A stretch of DNA of 14,352 nucleotides from an uncultured Desulfobacterales bacterium (GCA_947259865.1 CAMYNZ010000044.1:1-14352); one strand, 5' to 3'; shown: positions 1 to 8,809, counted from the first letter of the stretch. The notes: generated from the letters alone by a model not told the origin. Made by a program: numbers and translations.

Positions 1-330
1 ATCGCGGGATTGCGAAAAGGCTTCTAAGGCCGCTTTCTGGTCGTCCGCCGCCGCATCCTTGATCAATTTGGGGTATTCTTCCACATTGGCTTTGATCTCT
101 TTTTGAAAAGCCGTTTCGAGGTTTTCCGCGGTTGATCCGATTTTGCCGCGCATCAACAGCAAATACCGACGGGCATGAACGGATTCCGCATCGGAAACCG
201 CCCGGAACAGGCGGGCGATCTGGGGATATCCTTCCATGGCGGCTTTAAGGGCAAAGGCTTCATTTCTTGCAGAGGCTTTCGATTCGGCAGCAAAGGCATA
301 GGCCAGATTTTTTTCGGTCTTTACGGGCAT
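1..330 (-). CDS. Rubrerythrin-like ferritin-fold protein, C-terminus beyond the window
   Basis: The 110 residues visible read as the N-terminal ferritin-like diiron domain of a rubrerythrin, a cytoplasmic non-haem iron peroxidase that removes hydrogen peroxide in anaerobes. The first helix carries the AFAAES stretch with Glu16, matching the family's 'AFAGES' pattern. The second helix has Glu49-x-x-His52 (ESVHARR), and Glu84/Glu85 near the end could supply further iron ligands. The C-terminal rubredoxin domain, if present, lies outside the window, so the subtype (classical, or erythrin without rubredoxin) cannot be decided. ATG at 330-328 is chosen because a strong GGAGGAG sits 8 bases upstream (339-345). 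It follows the DinB-like gene on the same strand after 123 bases and has its own candidate promoter. Confidence 0.88.
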   Translation of the reverse strand, partial: MPVKTEKNLAYAFAAESKASARNEAFALKAAMEGYPQIARLFRAVSDAESVHARRYLLLMRGKIGSTAENLETAFQKEIKANVEEYPKLIKDAAADDQKAALEAFSQSRD

Positions 331-357
331 AATGTTGACTCCTCCATTTTTGAGGTC

Positions 358-387
358 ACTATAGGCAAAATTGCCGGAGAGGGTCAA
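358..387 (-). promoter_or_regulatory. Candidate sigma-70-type promoter for the rubrerythrin gene
   Basis: On the minus strand a TTGACC (387-382) is followed after 18 bases by TATAGT (363-358). These match the TTGACA and TATAAT consensus at 5 of 6 positions each. A start site near 351 would give a leader of about 20 bases that just includes the GGAGGAG ribosome binding site. The rest of the 331-453 gap holds no clear terminator; a second TTGACA (419-414) has no convincing -10 partner. Confidence 0.5.
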
Positions 388-453
388 GTTAAGATGTGCG
401 ACCGCACTGTCTTTGTCAAAAGCCCCAGAGAGTTACGTTTGGCGATATGAAAG

Positions 454-933
454 TTAGATACCGATGGCCGTTTTCATGTTTGCCAGGTGTTTAATGCTGT
501 CCTTAAGGATGACATACTCGATAAATTGCTGGGTGGTAATTTCACCACCGGCCACGGCAAGATTTCCTTTGCGGTCCAGCTCATCGTCACTCAAACCGGA
601 TATGAAATCGGAGGTATCTACGCCGTTTTTTTGGAGAACCTTCAATACCTCGTCCTTGGTACAGTCGGCGTGTTTACGGGCGTGTTGATTTCCCCCTTCA
701 TTGATCTGTTCTGCTGTAATATCCGGCAGTTTATCACCGTTTATAATCATTTTGGCCAGTCCGATGGCCTTGTAGTGACCGGAACCGACGTGTCGCGCTG
801 TGACACCCACCGTCCATTCTTCCCAGTTACACACCTTATGCCAATCCTCGTCGGAGCAGCTATCGACAAAGGCAATAACCTCGTTGTTGAGTGTTTCAAG
901 TTGTTGGGCTAAATCTTTTGCTCGTTGGCTCAT
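454..933 (-). CDS. DinB-like / maleylpyruvate isomerase N-terminal-fold protein
   Basis: The 159-residue protein resembles the DinB/YfiT four-helix metalloprotein superfamily, whose members often act as thiol-dependent transferases or are induced by DNA damage. Visible markers are the WTVGVTARHVGSGHY stretch (residues 40-54, His48 and His53), a central NQHARKHAD segment (His84, His88) and a C-terminal helix ending KDSIKHLANMK (His149). This fits the usual arrangement of a metal held by histidines on separate helices. No signal peptide or membrane segment is seen, so it is probably cytoplasmic. ATG 933-931 is supported by AAGGAGGA at 946-939. It lies 95 bases after uvrA and before rubrerythrin on the same strand. 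The substrate is unknown and the exact subfamily is not certain. Confidence 0.72.
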   Translation of the reverse strand: MSQRAKDLAQQLETLNNEVIAFVDSCSDEDWHKVCNWEEWTVGVTARHVGSGHYKAIGLAKMIINGDKLPDITAEQINEGGNQHARKHADCTKDEVLKVLQKNGVDTSDFISGLSDDELDRKGNLAVAGGEITTQQFIEYVILKDSIKHLANMKTAIGI

Positions 934-954
934 GATTATCCTCCTTGTTATTCG

Positions 955-984
955 TTTATAGACAAGAACTTGTTACAAGGTTAA
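955..984 (-). promoter_or_regulatory. Candidate promoter with interleaved inverted repeat, upstream of the DinB-like gene
   Basis: In the 95-base gap between uvrA and the DinB-like gene, the minus strand shows TTAACC (984-979, 4 of 6 to consensus), an 18-base spacer, and TATAAA (960-955, 5 of 6). The plus-strand sequence ACAAGAACTTGTTACAAG (962-979) almost fills the spacer. It is an alternating ACAAG / CTTGT / ACAAG array in which each neighbouring pair is an inverted repeat. A repressor binding there would block the promoter. The regulator is not identifiable. Confidence 0.4.
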
Positions 985-1028
985 AATTAGTAAAGGAACA
1001 GTAATATATTTCCAGCAGGTCCGATTTA

Positions 1029-4000
1029 TCAACTTCCGGGAGCCTCGAGGTATTTTTTAAGATAACGCGCTGTGTAAGATTTCCGGGTCTTACCCAGCAG
1101 TTCCACCGGAGAACCAGTGGCCACGATATGGCCGCCGCCGTCTCCGCCTTCGGGTCCAAGGTCGATAACATAGTCTGCCTCTTTGATCACCTCCATATTA
1201 TGTTCGATGACTGCGATGGTATTACCCGCATCAACCAGGACCTGCAGAACATTCATGAGGTGCTGAACATCGGTAAGATGCAGACCGGTGGTGGGCTCGT
1301 CCAGTATATAAAAGGTGTGGCCGCTGGATGGTTTGACCAGCTGTCGTGCCAGCTTGATGCGCTGGGCTTCGCCGCCGGACAGGGTGGGGCTCGGCTGTCC
1401 CAGGTGCAAATACCCCAGGCCGACATCACACACGAAACGGACCGCGCGCCGGATAGCGGGAACAGCTGAAAAATACGCCGCAGCTTCTGCAAAAGTGAGT
1501 TCCAGGACCTCCGCAATTGATTTTCCCTTGTAATGTATGGCCAGGGTATCTTGGTTGAATCGCAATCCATGGCACACCTCGCAGGTCACATAGACATCGG
1601 GTAAAAAACTCATACTGACCTTGGGATGACCCTGGCCTTTGCAGGCCTCGCAACGCCCCCCGGTTATGTTAAATGAAAATCGGCCCGGTTTAAAACCTTT
1701 GGCCCGAGCATCGGGGATACCGGCGAACAACTTGCGAATATCATCCAAAAACCCCACGTATGACGCCGGTACCGAACGCGGGGTTCGGCCGATCGGACTG
1801 TGATCCACTTCCCGGATGCGCTCAAGCTGCTTCCAACCTTTAATTTGCTTGCAGCGGCCGGCTTTGTGATTGTGATTCAGCATGCGGTTGCGGATACCGT
1901 GATAGAGCGTTTCTTTTAATAGCGTGGATTTGCCTGAACCCGAAACCCCGGTTACGCAAATCAGCGTACCCAGGGGAATTTTGAGATCGATGTGTTTTAA
2001 ATTATTCTGGCTTGCGCCGCGGACCTCAATTCCGGGGCTTTGCCGATAGGGCCTGAGGCGGGATGTTATTTTCCGCGGTTGGCCATCGAGGCTGGCGCCG
2101 GTGAGGGATGCCGGTACTTTTTGCAGGTCCGAAAGTTTACCGCTGGCGACCAGCCGGCCGCCGTCCTGACCGGCACCCGGACCCAGATCGATTATAGTAT
2201 CGGCGGCTTTAATGGTTTCTTCGTCATGCTCCACCACCAGAACGGTATTGCCGCGTGACCTCAGGGATTTGAGGGCCTCAATCAGAATGCCGTTATCCCG
2301 GGGATGCAGACCGATGGTAGGCTCATCCAGAATATAGCAGACGCCGGTAAGGTTGGATCCCAGCTGGGCCGCCAGCCGCACCCGCTGGGCCTCTCCGCCT
2401 GAAAGGGTGTTACCGCTGCGTCCCAGGGACATATAAGACAGCCCCAGGTGATTCAAAAGCGCCAGTCGTGTAAGGATTTCGGTAAGTATCGGTTCTGCCA
2501 CGGGGCGTTGCCACGGTTCGAAGGTTAATGCCCTGAGCGTTTTGTCCAGTTTGTCCGCCGATTTTTGCACCAGGTCCCAGATAGAGTAGGTTCCGATTTT
2601 TACGGCCAGGGCTTCGGCCCTCAGACGGCTGCCGCGGCATTGGGGGCAAACCGCGGATTCTGATTCAGCCGGTTGATCCGGGTCTTGGCGGCCCTCCAGT
2701 TCCCCCAATCCGCCACACATCAGGCAGGCGCCCTGTTTGCTGTTGAATGAAAAAAGCCTCGGGTCCAGTTTTTCCAAACCGATGCCGCAGGTGGGACAGG
2801 TTCCGTGGATACTAAACGTCTCCTCGTTTGCAGGGTGACTCCAGACCGTAAGACTGCCTTCGCCTTCTTTTAAAGCCGTATCTACAAGCGCCCGAAGGTT
2901 GTCGACTTTGATCTTTCCGGCGCGGACATCACCCACCACGATTTCAATCGTGTGTTCATGATAGCGGCTTAGCGCCATGCCCTCCTGAAGGGATTTAAAT
3001 TCTCCGTCTATTCTGGCTCGTGTGAATCCCTTGCGCAGGGCCCGCGAGAGTACGTCTTTGTGAAAGCCTTTACGGCCGGAAATTTTGAGGGCCAGCAATA
3101 CAAATGATTTTCGCCGGTAGCGCTGAATGATTTTGTCTTCGATGGCCGTTTGAGACCGGGTGGTCAATTGTCTTGCGCAACCCGGACAGTGCTGGGTTCC
3201 GAGTTTGCTGAACAACAGCCTCAGAAAGTGATACACTTCGGTCAGGATAGCTACAGTCGACCGCCGACTGGAATGACTGATGCGCTGTTCGATCGCCACG
3301 GTGGGTGAAATCCCGGTCACCTGATCTACGTCAGGGCGTTCGAGAATTCGCATGTACTGTCGAACATAGGGCGCTAAACTTTCCAAATAGCGGCGCTGAC
3401 CCTCGGCAAAAAGGATATCAAAGGCCAGAGATGATTTGCCCGAACCGGAAACACCGGTCAATACCACAAATTGATTCCGGGGGATGGACAGGTCCAGGTT
3501 CCTTAAATTATGCTCCCGGGCGCCTTTTATTGCGATTACATCCGATGAACCCTGCAGCTTTATATTTGACTTCGGTTTGCCGGCTTTGGCCGGTTGACGG
3601 GTTACGGATTTTAGGCGTCCGCGACTGTTCAGATAGATTTTCAAAAAACGTCCGGTGTGGGAAATACGGCTGGCGGCCACCTTTTCAGGCGGACCGCAAA
3701 CAACAACGCGACCGCCGCCGTCCCCGCCTTCGGGACCCAGATCGATCACCCAATCTGCGCTTTTGATGACATCCATGTTGTGTTCGATTACCAGCACTGT
3801 ATTGTCCTGATCAACGAGCCTTTGAAAGGCGATCAGGAGTTTGGCGATATCATCAAAATGCAGCCCGGTTGTGGGTTCGTCAAAAATGAAAAGCTTGGGG
3901 TGATCATCTTTATGCTGCAGATGGCGGGAGAGCTTGAGACGCTGAGCTTCCCCGCCGGAGAGAGTGTTGATGGGCTGGCCCAGGCGAAGATAGCCCAAAC

Positions 4001-6383
4001 CTACGGAAGTCAGTGGTTTGAGAGCTGTTTTAATTTTGCGGTGACCATTGGTTGTTTCTTTAAAAAACGTTAAGGCGCCATCAACGGTCATGGAAAGAAT
4101 ATCGTGGATGTTGCGGCCCTTATAGCGGACGTCCAGCACCTCCTGTTTGAATCGTTTGGCCTTGCAATCCGGGCAGGTGATGAATACGTCGGATAGAAAC
4201 TGCATCTCGACTTTCTCAAAACCGTCGCCTTTGCAGGTTTCACAGCGGCCGCCGACAACATTGAACGAGAAGTGACCGGGTCCTAAATTTTTGGTCTGTG
4301 CCAGCGGAGTGGCTGCCATCAACCGCCGGATGGGCTCCAGGGCTTTGGTGTAGGTCAGCGGGTTTGCCCGAGGTGTTCGCCCGATCGATTGCTGGTCGAT
4401 TAACACCACATCTTGAATCCGGTCCAGACCTTTAATTTCGCGATAAACACCGGGACGACCCCGGCTGTCTCCTCTGATTCTTTTAATTGCCCTGTAAAGT
4501 GTCTCTTCGGCCAGTGTTGATTTGCCGGATCCGGATACCCCCGTCAGGCATACAAACAGACCCAGGGGAATGCGGGCTTTGATTTTTTTGAGATTGTTGG
4601 CCGCAGCTCCCTCAACGGTTATCCAGCGGCCTTTCCGGGGTTTCCGCCGGGTTTCGGGTACGGGTATCTGACGCTGGCCTTTAAGATACTGGCCTGTCAA
4701 AGAGCCATTAACCTTCCCGGTGGGGCCGAAATACATTATGCGGCCGCCTTTTTCTCCGGCCCGGGGCCCGAGATCCAGCAAAAAATCGCTTTCACGGATG
4801 ATTTCCGGATCATGTTCTACAACCACAACCGTGTTATTCAGATCGCGGAGTCTTTGTAAAATGCGCACCAGCCGGTGGTTGTCACGCGGATGCAGACCGA
4901 TGCTGGGTTCGTCCAGGACATAAAGGGTATTGACCAGTGATGATCCCAGAGCCGAGGCCAGCGAAACGCGTTGAACTTCGCCGCCGGACAGGGTGCGTGA
5001 CTGGCGATCCAGGGTGAGATAACCCAGGCCGACATCCCGCAGATATTTTAAGCGGCCGCGAATCTCTTCCAGAACAAGACGGCTGGCTTCATCATGACGG
5101 GTTAGCGGGAGGGCCTGGAAAAAATCAATCGCCTGATCGACGTTCATCGCGTAGATTTCGGCGATTTTCAACCCGGCCAGCCGATAGAGTAGCGTCTCCT
5201 CTTTGAACCGTGTTCCCCTGCAGGAGGCGCAGACATCATAGCTGCGATAGCGGGAAAGAAATACCCGAACCGGCATTTTGTACGTTTTTGTTTCAAGCCA
5301 CTCAAAAAAACCGGCAACCCCGTAGTATTTAGATGTTCCTTCGATAATAGCCTTCTGCTGACCGGGGGCAAGTCGCCGGAAAGGACGGTTCAGAGGGATT
5401 TTTGCGCCGCGGCAGAATGATTTCAGGTCGCTGAATTCCGGGCGGTGGTTGTCCCGGCTGCCCCAGGGTTTGATTGCGCCCTGATTCAGCGTTAGATCAG
5501 GATCAGGGATGACCAGATCCAGATCGATGCCGATGGTTCGCCCGAATCCCCGGCAGGTATCACAGGCCCCAATAGGACTGTTAAACGAAAACAGGTTCGG
5601 TTCAGGCGGATTATAGGTTATCCGGCAAGCGGCGCATTCAAGCGTGCTGCTGAAGGCCAGTTGCTGCCTCCTATTTATCCAAACCTTCAGCCGGCCGCGT
5701 CCGAAGCGAAAGGCCATTTCGGCCGAATCCACGATTCGCCCCCGGTCCCCGGAGCGAAGCTGTAATCGATCCGCCACAATGTTCAAAAGGGGATCTTGCG
5801 CATCGGGCTGCCAGTCTGCAATCGTCGATATCTGTTCCCGCTGAAAATAGCGATCGTATCCCATGGATGTCAGGGAAGATCGGATTTGATCGGCAGGCAT
5901 GCCGGTAACTGTCACCGGGAATGTGATGATGATTTCTGATCCGGTTGGGACATCCGCCAGGCGCCGCCAGACAGCGGCCGGTGTATCGGGATGGACGGGT
6001 TTGCCGCAAACCCTGCAAAAAAGTTGCCCCCGCCGGGCAAACAACAACTTGACGTAGTCGGTTATTTCGGTCATGGTTCCGACCGTCGATCGGGAAGTTC
6101 GCACCGGGTCTTTACGGTCAATCGCAATGGCCGGGGGGATGCCCTCGATTTTGTCCACCTGCGGGCGGTCCATGCGATCCATGAATTGGCGGGCATAGGG
6201 TGAAAAGGTTTCCACGTACCGGCGCTGGCCCTCGGCATACAGGGTGTCAAACGCCAATGAAGATTTACCCGATCCGCTCACACCGGTTACGACCGTAATC
6301 CTGTTCAAGGGGATCTTGACATCAATTCCCTTGAGATTATTCTGGCAGGCCCCGATAATTTGAATCGCCGGATTTTTCATCAT
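1029..6383 (-). CDS. uvrA: Tandem-fused (dimeric-form) UvrA excinuclease subunit, four ATPase domains
   Basis: UvrA is the damage-recognition ATPase of nucleotide excision repair; it normally has about 940 residues and works as a dimer. This 1784-residue chain carries two UvrA halves, roughly 1-915 and 945-1784. All four Walker A motifs (SGSGKS) are intact, with lysines at 40, 621, 983 and 1485. All four signatures (LSGGE) start near 465, 808, 1327 and 1668, and every Walker B reads DEP. Zinc cysteine sets are complete: C250/C253/C274/C277 and C714/C717/C737/C740 in half 1; C1196/C1199/C1220/C1223 and C1578/C1581/C1601/C1604 in half 2. The halves differ. Half 1 has 108 residues between C277 and the next CxxC (C385), the insertion-domain region; half 2 has only 23 (C1223 to C1246). 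Half 2 keeps a canonical-looking UvrB-binding module ([11 protein letters not shown]), while half 1 is diverged there. Chlamydial UvrA is also known as a long tandem form. The start overlaps the TPR stop as ATGA; its own Shine-Dalgarno is weak. Confidence 0.96.
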   Translation of the reverse strand: MMKNPAIQIIGACQNNLKGIDVKIPLNRITVVTGVSGSGKSSLAFDTLYAEGQRRYVETFSPYARQFMDRMDRPQVDKIEGIPPAIAIDRKDPVRTSRSTVGTMTEITDYVKLLFARRGQLFCRVCGKPVHPDTPAAVWRRLADVPTGSEIIITFPVTVTGMPADQIRSSLTSMGYDRYFQREQISTIADWQPDAQDPLLNIVADRLQLRSGDRGRIVDSAEMAFRFGRGRLKVWINRRQQLAFSSTLECAACRITYNPPEPNLFSFNSPIGACDTCRGFGRTIGIDLDLVIPDPDLTLNQGAIKPWGSRDNHRPEFSDLKSFCRGAKIPLNRPFRRLAPGQQKAIIEGTSKYYGVAGFFEWLETKTYKMPVRVFLSRYRSYDVCASCRGTRFKEETLLYRLAGLKIAEIYAMNVDQAIDFFQALPLTRHDEASRLVLEEIRGRLKYLRDVGLGYLTLDRQSRTLSGGEVQRVSLASALGSSLVNTLYVLDEPSIGLHPRDNHRLVRILQRLRDLNNTVVVVEHDPEIIRESDFLLDLGPRAGEKGGRIMYFGPTGKVNGSLTGQYLKGQRQIPVPETRRKPRKGRWITVEGAAANNLKKIKARIPLGLFVCLTGVSGSGKSTLAEETLYRAIKRIRGDSRGRPGVYREIKGLDRIQDVVLIDQQSIGRTPRANPLTYTKALEPIRRLMAATPLAQTKNLGPGHFSFNVVGGRCETCKGDGFEKVEMQFLSDVFITCPDCKAKRFKQEVLDVRYKGRNIHDILSMTVDGALTFFKETTNGHRKIKTALKPLTSVGLGYLRLGQPINTLSGGEAQRLKLSRHLQHKDDHPKLFIFDEPTTGLHFDDIAKLLIAFQRLVDQDNTVLVIEHNMDVIKSADWVIDLGPEGGDGGGRVVVCGPPEKVAASRISHTGRFLKIYLNSRGRLKSVTRQPAKAGKPKSNIKLQGSSDVIAIKGAREHNLRNLDLSIPRNQFVVLTGVSGSGKSSLAFDILFAEGQRRYLESLAPYVRQYMRILERPDVDQVTGISPTVAIEQRISHSSRRSTVAILTEVYHFLRLLFSKLGTQHCPGCARQLTTRSQTAIEDKIIQRYRRKSFVLLALKISGRKGFHKDVLSRALRKGFTRARIDGEFKSLQEGMALSRYHEHTIEIVVGDVRAGKIKVDNLRALVDTALKEGEGSLTVWSHPANEETFSIHGTCPTCGIGLEKLDPRLFSFNSKQGACLMCGGLGELEGRQDPDQPAESESAVCPQCRGSRLRAEALAVKIGTYSIWDLVQKSADKLDKTLRALTFEPWQRPVAEPILTEILTRLALLNHLGLSYMSLGRSGNTLSGGEAQRVRLAAQLGSNLTGVCYILDEPTIGLHPRDNGILIEALKSLRSRGNTVLVVEHDEETIKAADTIIDLGPGAGQDGGRLVASGKLSDLQKVPASLTGASLDGQPRKITSRLRPYRQSPGIEVRGASQNNLKHIDLKIPLGTLICVTGVSGSGKSTLLKETLYHGIRNRMLNHNHKAGRCKQIKGWKQLERIREVDHSPIGRTPRSVPASYVGFLDDIRKLFAGIPDARAKGFKPGRFSFNITGGRCEACKGQGHPKVSMSFLPDVYVTCEVCHGLRFNQDTLAIHYKGKSIAEVLELTFAEAAAYFSAVPAIRRAVRFVCDVGLGYLHLGQPSPTLSGGEAQRIKLARQLVKPSSGHTFYILDEPTTGLHLTDVQHLMNVLQVLVDAGNTIAVIEHNMEVIKEADYVIDLGPEGGDGGGHIVATGSPVELLGKTRKSYTARYLKKYLEAPGS

Positions 6384-6886
6384 GTATTTTTTTTCTGACT
6401 GGTGATGAATTCCTCAAGCTCCCCGGCTTCAGGCGACCCCAGATCGCGTAATATTTGAAGATGTTTTCCTGCCAGATCAAACTCTCCCATTTCAGCATAA
6501 GCCTCGCCGATGTATTCATGGGCTTCGGCTAATTGCGGATCAAGTTTGATGGCTTTTTTATAAGACTTCACCGCTTTTTTAAATAAGCCCTGTTTTCGAT
6601 AACAATAACCGAGATTGCTGTGGGCTTCGGCATATTTCTTGTCTATTTTAATGGCTTTTTCGTACTGTTTGGCAGCTTTTTTGTAAAGCTTTTGTTCTTG
6701 GAAATTTTCACCCTCACTAAAGTACACGTTGGAACGTTCCCGTTTCTCAGAGGCGGACAATGATTTTTTGGGTGCGCCTGCGCCATACGTGCTTTGGGTA
6801 AAGGTGAAAAAGAATATCAGCAGCGTAGCTGCCGATATTATCGGCCAATCGAATAACGATATATTTTTCAGGATTAGAGTTTTCAT
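6380..6886 (-). CDS. Small exported or membrane-anchored TPR protein
   Basis: This 168-residue protein begins with a short charged segment and a hydrophobic stretch (about residues 15-30) ending near TYGAGAP, so it is a signal peptide or a single membrane anchor. Three tetratricopeptide repeats follow at about 52-85, 86-119 and 120-153, the middle one (AEAHSNLGYCYRKQG..A) being the clearest. TPRs are protein-binding scaffolds; no catalytic domain is present. The region after the signal is lysine-rich. ATG 6886-6884 has AGGAGGA 6 bases upstream (6899-6893). Its TGA overlaps the uvrA ATG (ATGATGA context, 6383-6380), implying coupled translation, although an envelope TPR protein has no obvious role in excision repair. 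The partner is unknown. Confidence 0.85.
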   Translation of the reverse strand: MKTLILKNISLFDWPIISAATLLIFFFTFTQSTYGAGAPKKSLSASEKRERSNVYFSEGENFQEQKLYKKAAKQYEKAIKIDKKYAEAHSNLGYCYRKQGLFKKAVKSYKKAIKLDPQLAEAHEYIGEAYAEMGEFDLAGKHLQILRDLGSPEAGELEEFITSQKKNT

Positions 6887-6900
6887 ATGTATTCCTCCTG

Positions 6901-6955
6901 CAAGCGCTGTTCAAAGTTGCCGTTGCCGTCAGGCAAACCGAATGAACAGCGGTTG
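6901..6955 (-). promoter_or_regulatory. Leader hairpin abutting the ribosome binding site of the TPR gene
   Basis: CGCTGTTCA (6905-6913) and TGAACAGCG (6943-6951) are perfect 9-base inverted complements. The stem extends outward past one mismatch with CAA/TTG (6901-6903 and 6953-6955), and inward TTGCC (6917-6921 or 6923-6927) can pair with GGCAA (6932-6936). The base of the stem directly touches the AGGAGGA site. In the minus-strand transcript this could control translation of the TPR gene and, through coupling, uvrA. It has no T-run on the minus-strand exit side, so it is not an obvious terminator. Confidence 0.5.
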
Positions 6956-6960
6956 TAAAT

Positions 6961-7000
6961 TCGTTGCATCAAAAATAAATATCTTTCACGGATGCAATGA
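6961..7000 (-). promoter_or_regulatory. Second inverted repeat upstream of the TPR gene
   Basis: TTGCATC (6964-6970) and GATGCAA (6991-6997) pair perfectly. A G-T pair plus two more Watson-Crick pairs extend this to ten positions (6961-6970 with 6991-7000), around a 20-base AT-rich loop. It could be a second leader hairpin or a dimeric operator. A poor promoter-like TTGATC-17-TATTTA overlaps it on the minus strand. Confidence 0.35.
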
Positions 7001-7155
7001 TCAAAATAATCTTTAAAGGCTTTACGTTATTTTAGACAAAACAGCCGGTCAGGCAAAATATCACCCTGATCTTAATAATTTTAATCATCAATCAGAAAAT
7101 TAAAAGTTCAGAATTCGTTTCCGGTCGTCCGAGCATGGTATTTTACCTTTTTTCT
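7001..7155. other. AT-rich part of the divergent intergenic region, no gene seen
   Basis: This stretch lies between the TPR leader hairpins and the livG promoter. It is AT-rich, with no credible coding frame, no RNA gene and no strong terminator. A short TCAGG...CCTGA inverted repeat occurs near 7054-7075. The minus-strand promoter of the TPR gene is probably here, but I could not pick one with confidence. Confidence 0.4.
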
Positions 7156-7184
7156 TTGACAGGCATTACTGATTAGTATATACA
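7156..7184 (+). promoter_or_regulatory. Sigma-70-type promoter for the liv operon
   Basis: TTGACA (7156-7161) is a perfect -35 match. After 17 bases comes TATACA (7179-7184), 4 of 6 to the -10 consensus; an overlapping TATATA (7177-7182) is at 15-base spacing. Transcription would start near 7191 and leave a leader of about 90 bases before livG. The leader contains a short TTTAG/CTAAA hairpin near 7207-7219 and no recognisable riboswitch. Confidence 0.6.
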
Positions 7185-7281
7185 AGCCGTAAAAATTGAA
7201 TATGATTTAGTTTCTAAACCGTGTCCGGTTCGGCTGCATCTTCACGGGTTGTACAATCAAAAATAAAATACGGGATGTATT

Positions 7282-8043
7282 ATGCTGGAAATAAAAGATG
7301 TCCACAAAAGTTTTGGCGGTCTCAAAGCGGTCGATGGATGCTCTTTGGGCGTCAGTGAAGGATCAATAACGGGGTTGATCGGCCCCAACGGCGCCGGGAA
7401 GACGACGCTGTTCAACGTGATCACAGGACATTATAAACCCGATGAAGGCAGCATCCTGTTTAGAGATCAGGAGATCGGCGGTCTGGAGCCCCATCAGATA
7501 TTTGACAAAAAGCTCTATCGAACCTTCCAGATCACGCGTGAATTCGCCCAGATGTCCGTTCTGGAAAACCTGCTGCTCATGCCGAAAGGTCAACTCGGAG
7601 AAAAAATCTGGAACACCTGGTTTAAACTAAAGGGGATTCAGCAACAGGAGACAGAAAATAGAGACAAAGCGCTGGAAGTCCTCGAGTTTGTCGAATTGAT
7701 CGATCTCAAAAACGAGTATGCCGGATCCCTGTCAGGCGGCCAGAAAAAACTATTGGAACTGGCCCGCAGCATGATGGCCGATCCCGAAATGGTTCTACTG
7801 GACGAGCCCGGAGCCGGTATAAACCCGACCTTGATGAAAAAATTGATATACAACATCCAAACCTTATGTGACCAAAAAGGGATCACCTTCCTGTTAATCG
7901 AACACGACATGGAGCTGATCATGAACCTTTGCGATCCGGTGATTGTGATGAGTGAAGGCAAAAAACTGGCAGAGGGGACTGCCGAAGAAATAAAATCTAA
8001 TGAGCAGGTCCTGGAAGCCTATCTGGGTGGGCAGTACCGATGA
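7282..8043 (+). CDS. livG: Branched-chain amino acid-type ABC transporter ATPase, LivG
   Basis: This is one of two cytoplasmic ATPases that power HAAT-family uptake of branched-chain amino acids or similar substrates through LivH/LivM. The 253-residue length is typical for LivG. Walker A is GPNGAGKTT (34-42, Lys40), the signature LSGGQ is at about 150-154, Walker B is LLDEPGAG with Asp174/Glu175, and the switch His is 208 (IEHDMELIM). The GAGINP after Walker B is LivG-like. A GGGA 6 bases before the ATG is a modest ribosome binding site. The stop overlaps the livF start as ATGA. It is the first gene of the operon, ahead of the permeases. Confidence 0.94.
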   Translation: MLEIKDVHKSFGGLKAVDGCSLGVSEGSITGLIGPNGAGKTTLFNVITGHYKPDEGSILFRDQEIGGLEPHQIFDKKLYRTFQITREFAQMSVLENLLLMPKGQLGEKIWNTWFKLKGIQQQETENRDKALEVLEFVELIDLKNEYAGSLSGGQKKLLELARSMMADPEMVLLDEPGAGINPTLMKKLIYNIQTLCDQKGITFLLIEHDMELIMNLCDPVIVMSEGKKLAEGTAEEIKSNEQVLEAYLGGQYR

Positions 8044-8744
8044 TAATTTTAGAAGTTGAAAAAGTTACGGCCGGCTATACCGAAATTGATATCCTGAATG
8101 ATGTCAACCTCAAGGTAAACTCCGGTCAAATCGTATCCGTTATCGGCCCCAACGGTGCCGGCAAATCCACACTGCTGAAGTCCGTCTTCGGGATTTTGAA
8201 ACCGCGCCTCGGAAAAATCACCTTAAAAGACGAGGAAATTTCCGGGCTTAAACCCTACAAGATCGCCAAACGCGGGGTCAGCTATGTCCCCCAGGTTGAC
8301 AATGTATTTCCCTCATTGACGATCGAGGAAAATCTGGAAATGGGGGCCTTTATCCGGGATGACGACTACAGCCAGAGAATGGAGGAGATCTATGATCTGT
8401 TTCCGGTGCTGGGAGAACGCAAGAACCAGAAAGCCGGGCAGCTTTCGGGGGGACAAAGACAGATGGTTGCCATGGGCAGAGCCTTGATGCTGGATCCCCA
8501 GGTCCTGTTGCTGGACGAACCTTCAGCCGGCCTGGCCCCTGTTCTGGTTGCAACCATATTTGAAAAGATTGTTGAGATCAATGCCACCGGCGTGTCGATG
8601 ATCATTGTAGAGCAAAATGCACGCGAGGCATTGAAAATGGCCCATCATGGATACGTACTGGCGATGGGTCAAAATGTTCTGGATGACAGTGGAGATGCTT
8701 TGCTGAACAATGAAGAGGTCGGGCGACTGTATCTTGGAGGATGA
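8040..8744 (+). CDS. livF: Branched-chain amino acid-type ABC transporter ATPase, LivF
   Basis: This is the second ATPase of the transporter, expected to pair with LivG. At 234 residues it has the usual LivF length. Walker A is GPNGAGKST (36-44, Lys42), the signature is LSGGQRQMVAMGRALM starting at about 135, and Walker B is LLLDEPSAGLAP, the LivF-type form. The switch-region EQNAREALKMA, with Gln where LivG has His, is normal for LivF. Translation is probably coupled to livG through the 4-base overlap. It is followed by a 420-base gap before the permease genes. Confidence 0.94.
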   Translation: MIILEVEKVTAGYTEIDILNDVNLKVNSGQIVSVIGPNGAGKSTLLKSVFGILKPRLGKITLKDEEISGLKPYKIAKRGVSYVPQVDNVFPSLTIEENLEMGAFIRDDDYSQRMEEIYDLFPVLGERKNQKAGQLSGGQRQMVAMGRALMLDPQVLLLDEPSAGLAPVLVATIFEKIVEINATGVSMIIVEQNAREALKMAHHGYVLAMGQNVLDDSGDALLNNEEVGRLYLGG

Positions 8745-8809
8745 ATGTGTCCTTCAGTTTATAGTGATCAAAGAGGCAATAATTATTCACAAGGGGCTAT
8801 TGAATAAAA

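Noticed and set aside
175..450. A 91-codon plus-strand frame over the rubrerythrin start
   Set aside because: It runs antisense to the rubrerythrin coding region and its promoter, and shows no family resemblance.
487..912. A 141-codon plus-strand frame opposite the DinB-like gene
   Set aside because: It is antisense to a gene with a strong ribosome binding site and family features; its own translation shows no recognisable domain and its start has no supporting site.
3400..3640. Possibility that the long UvrA is an assembly join of two copies of one gene
   Set aside because: The two halves differ throughout in sequence and in domain spacing, and the frame runs unbroken through the linker, so a collapsed or duplicated single gene does not explain it.
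3305..4073. Two long plus-strand frames inside uvrA
   Set aside because: They are mirror frames of the conserved UvrA sequence; their apparent length comes from the codon bias of the real gene.
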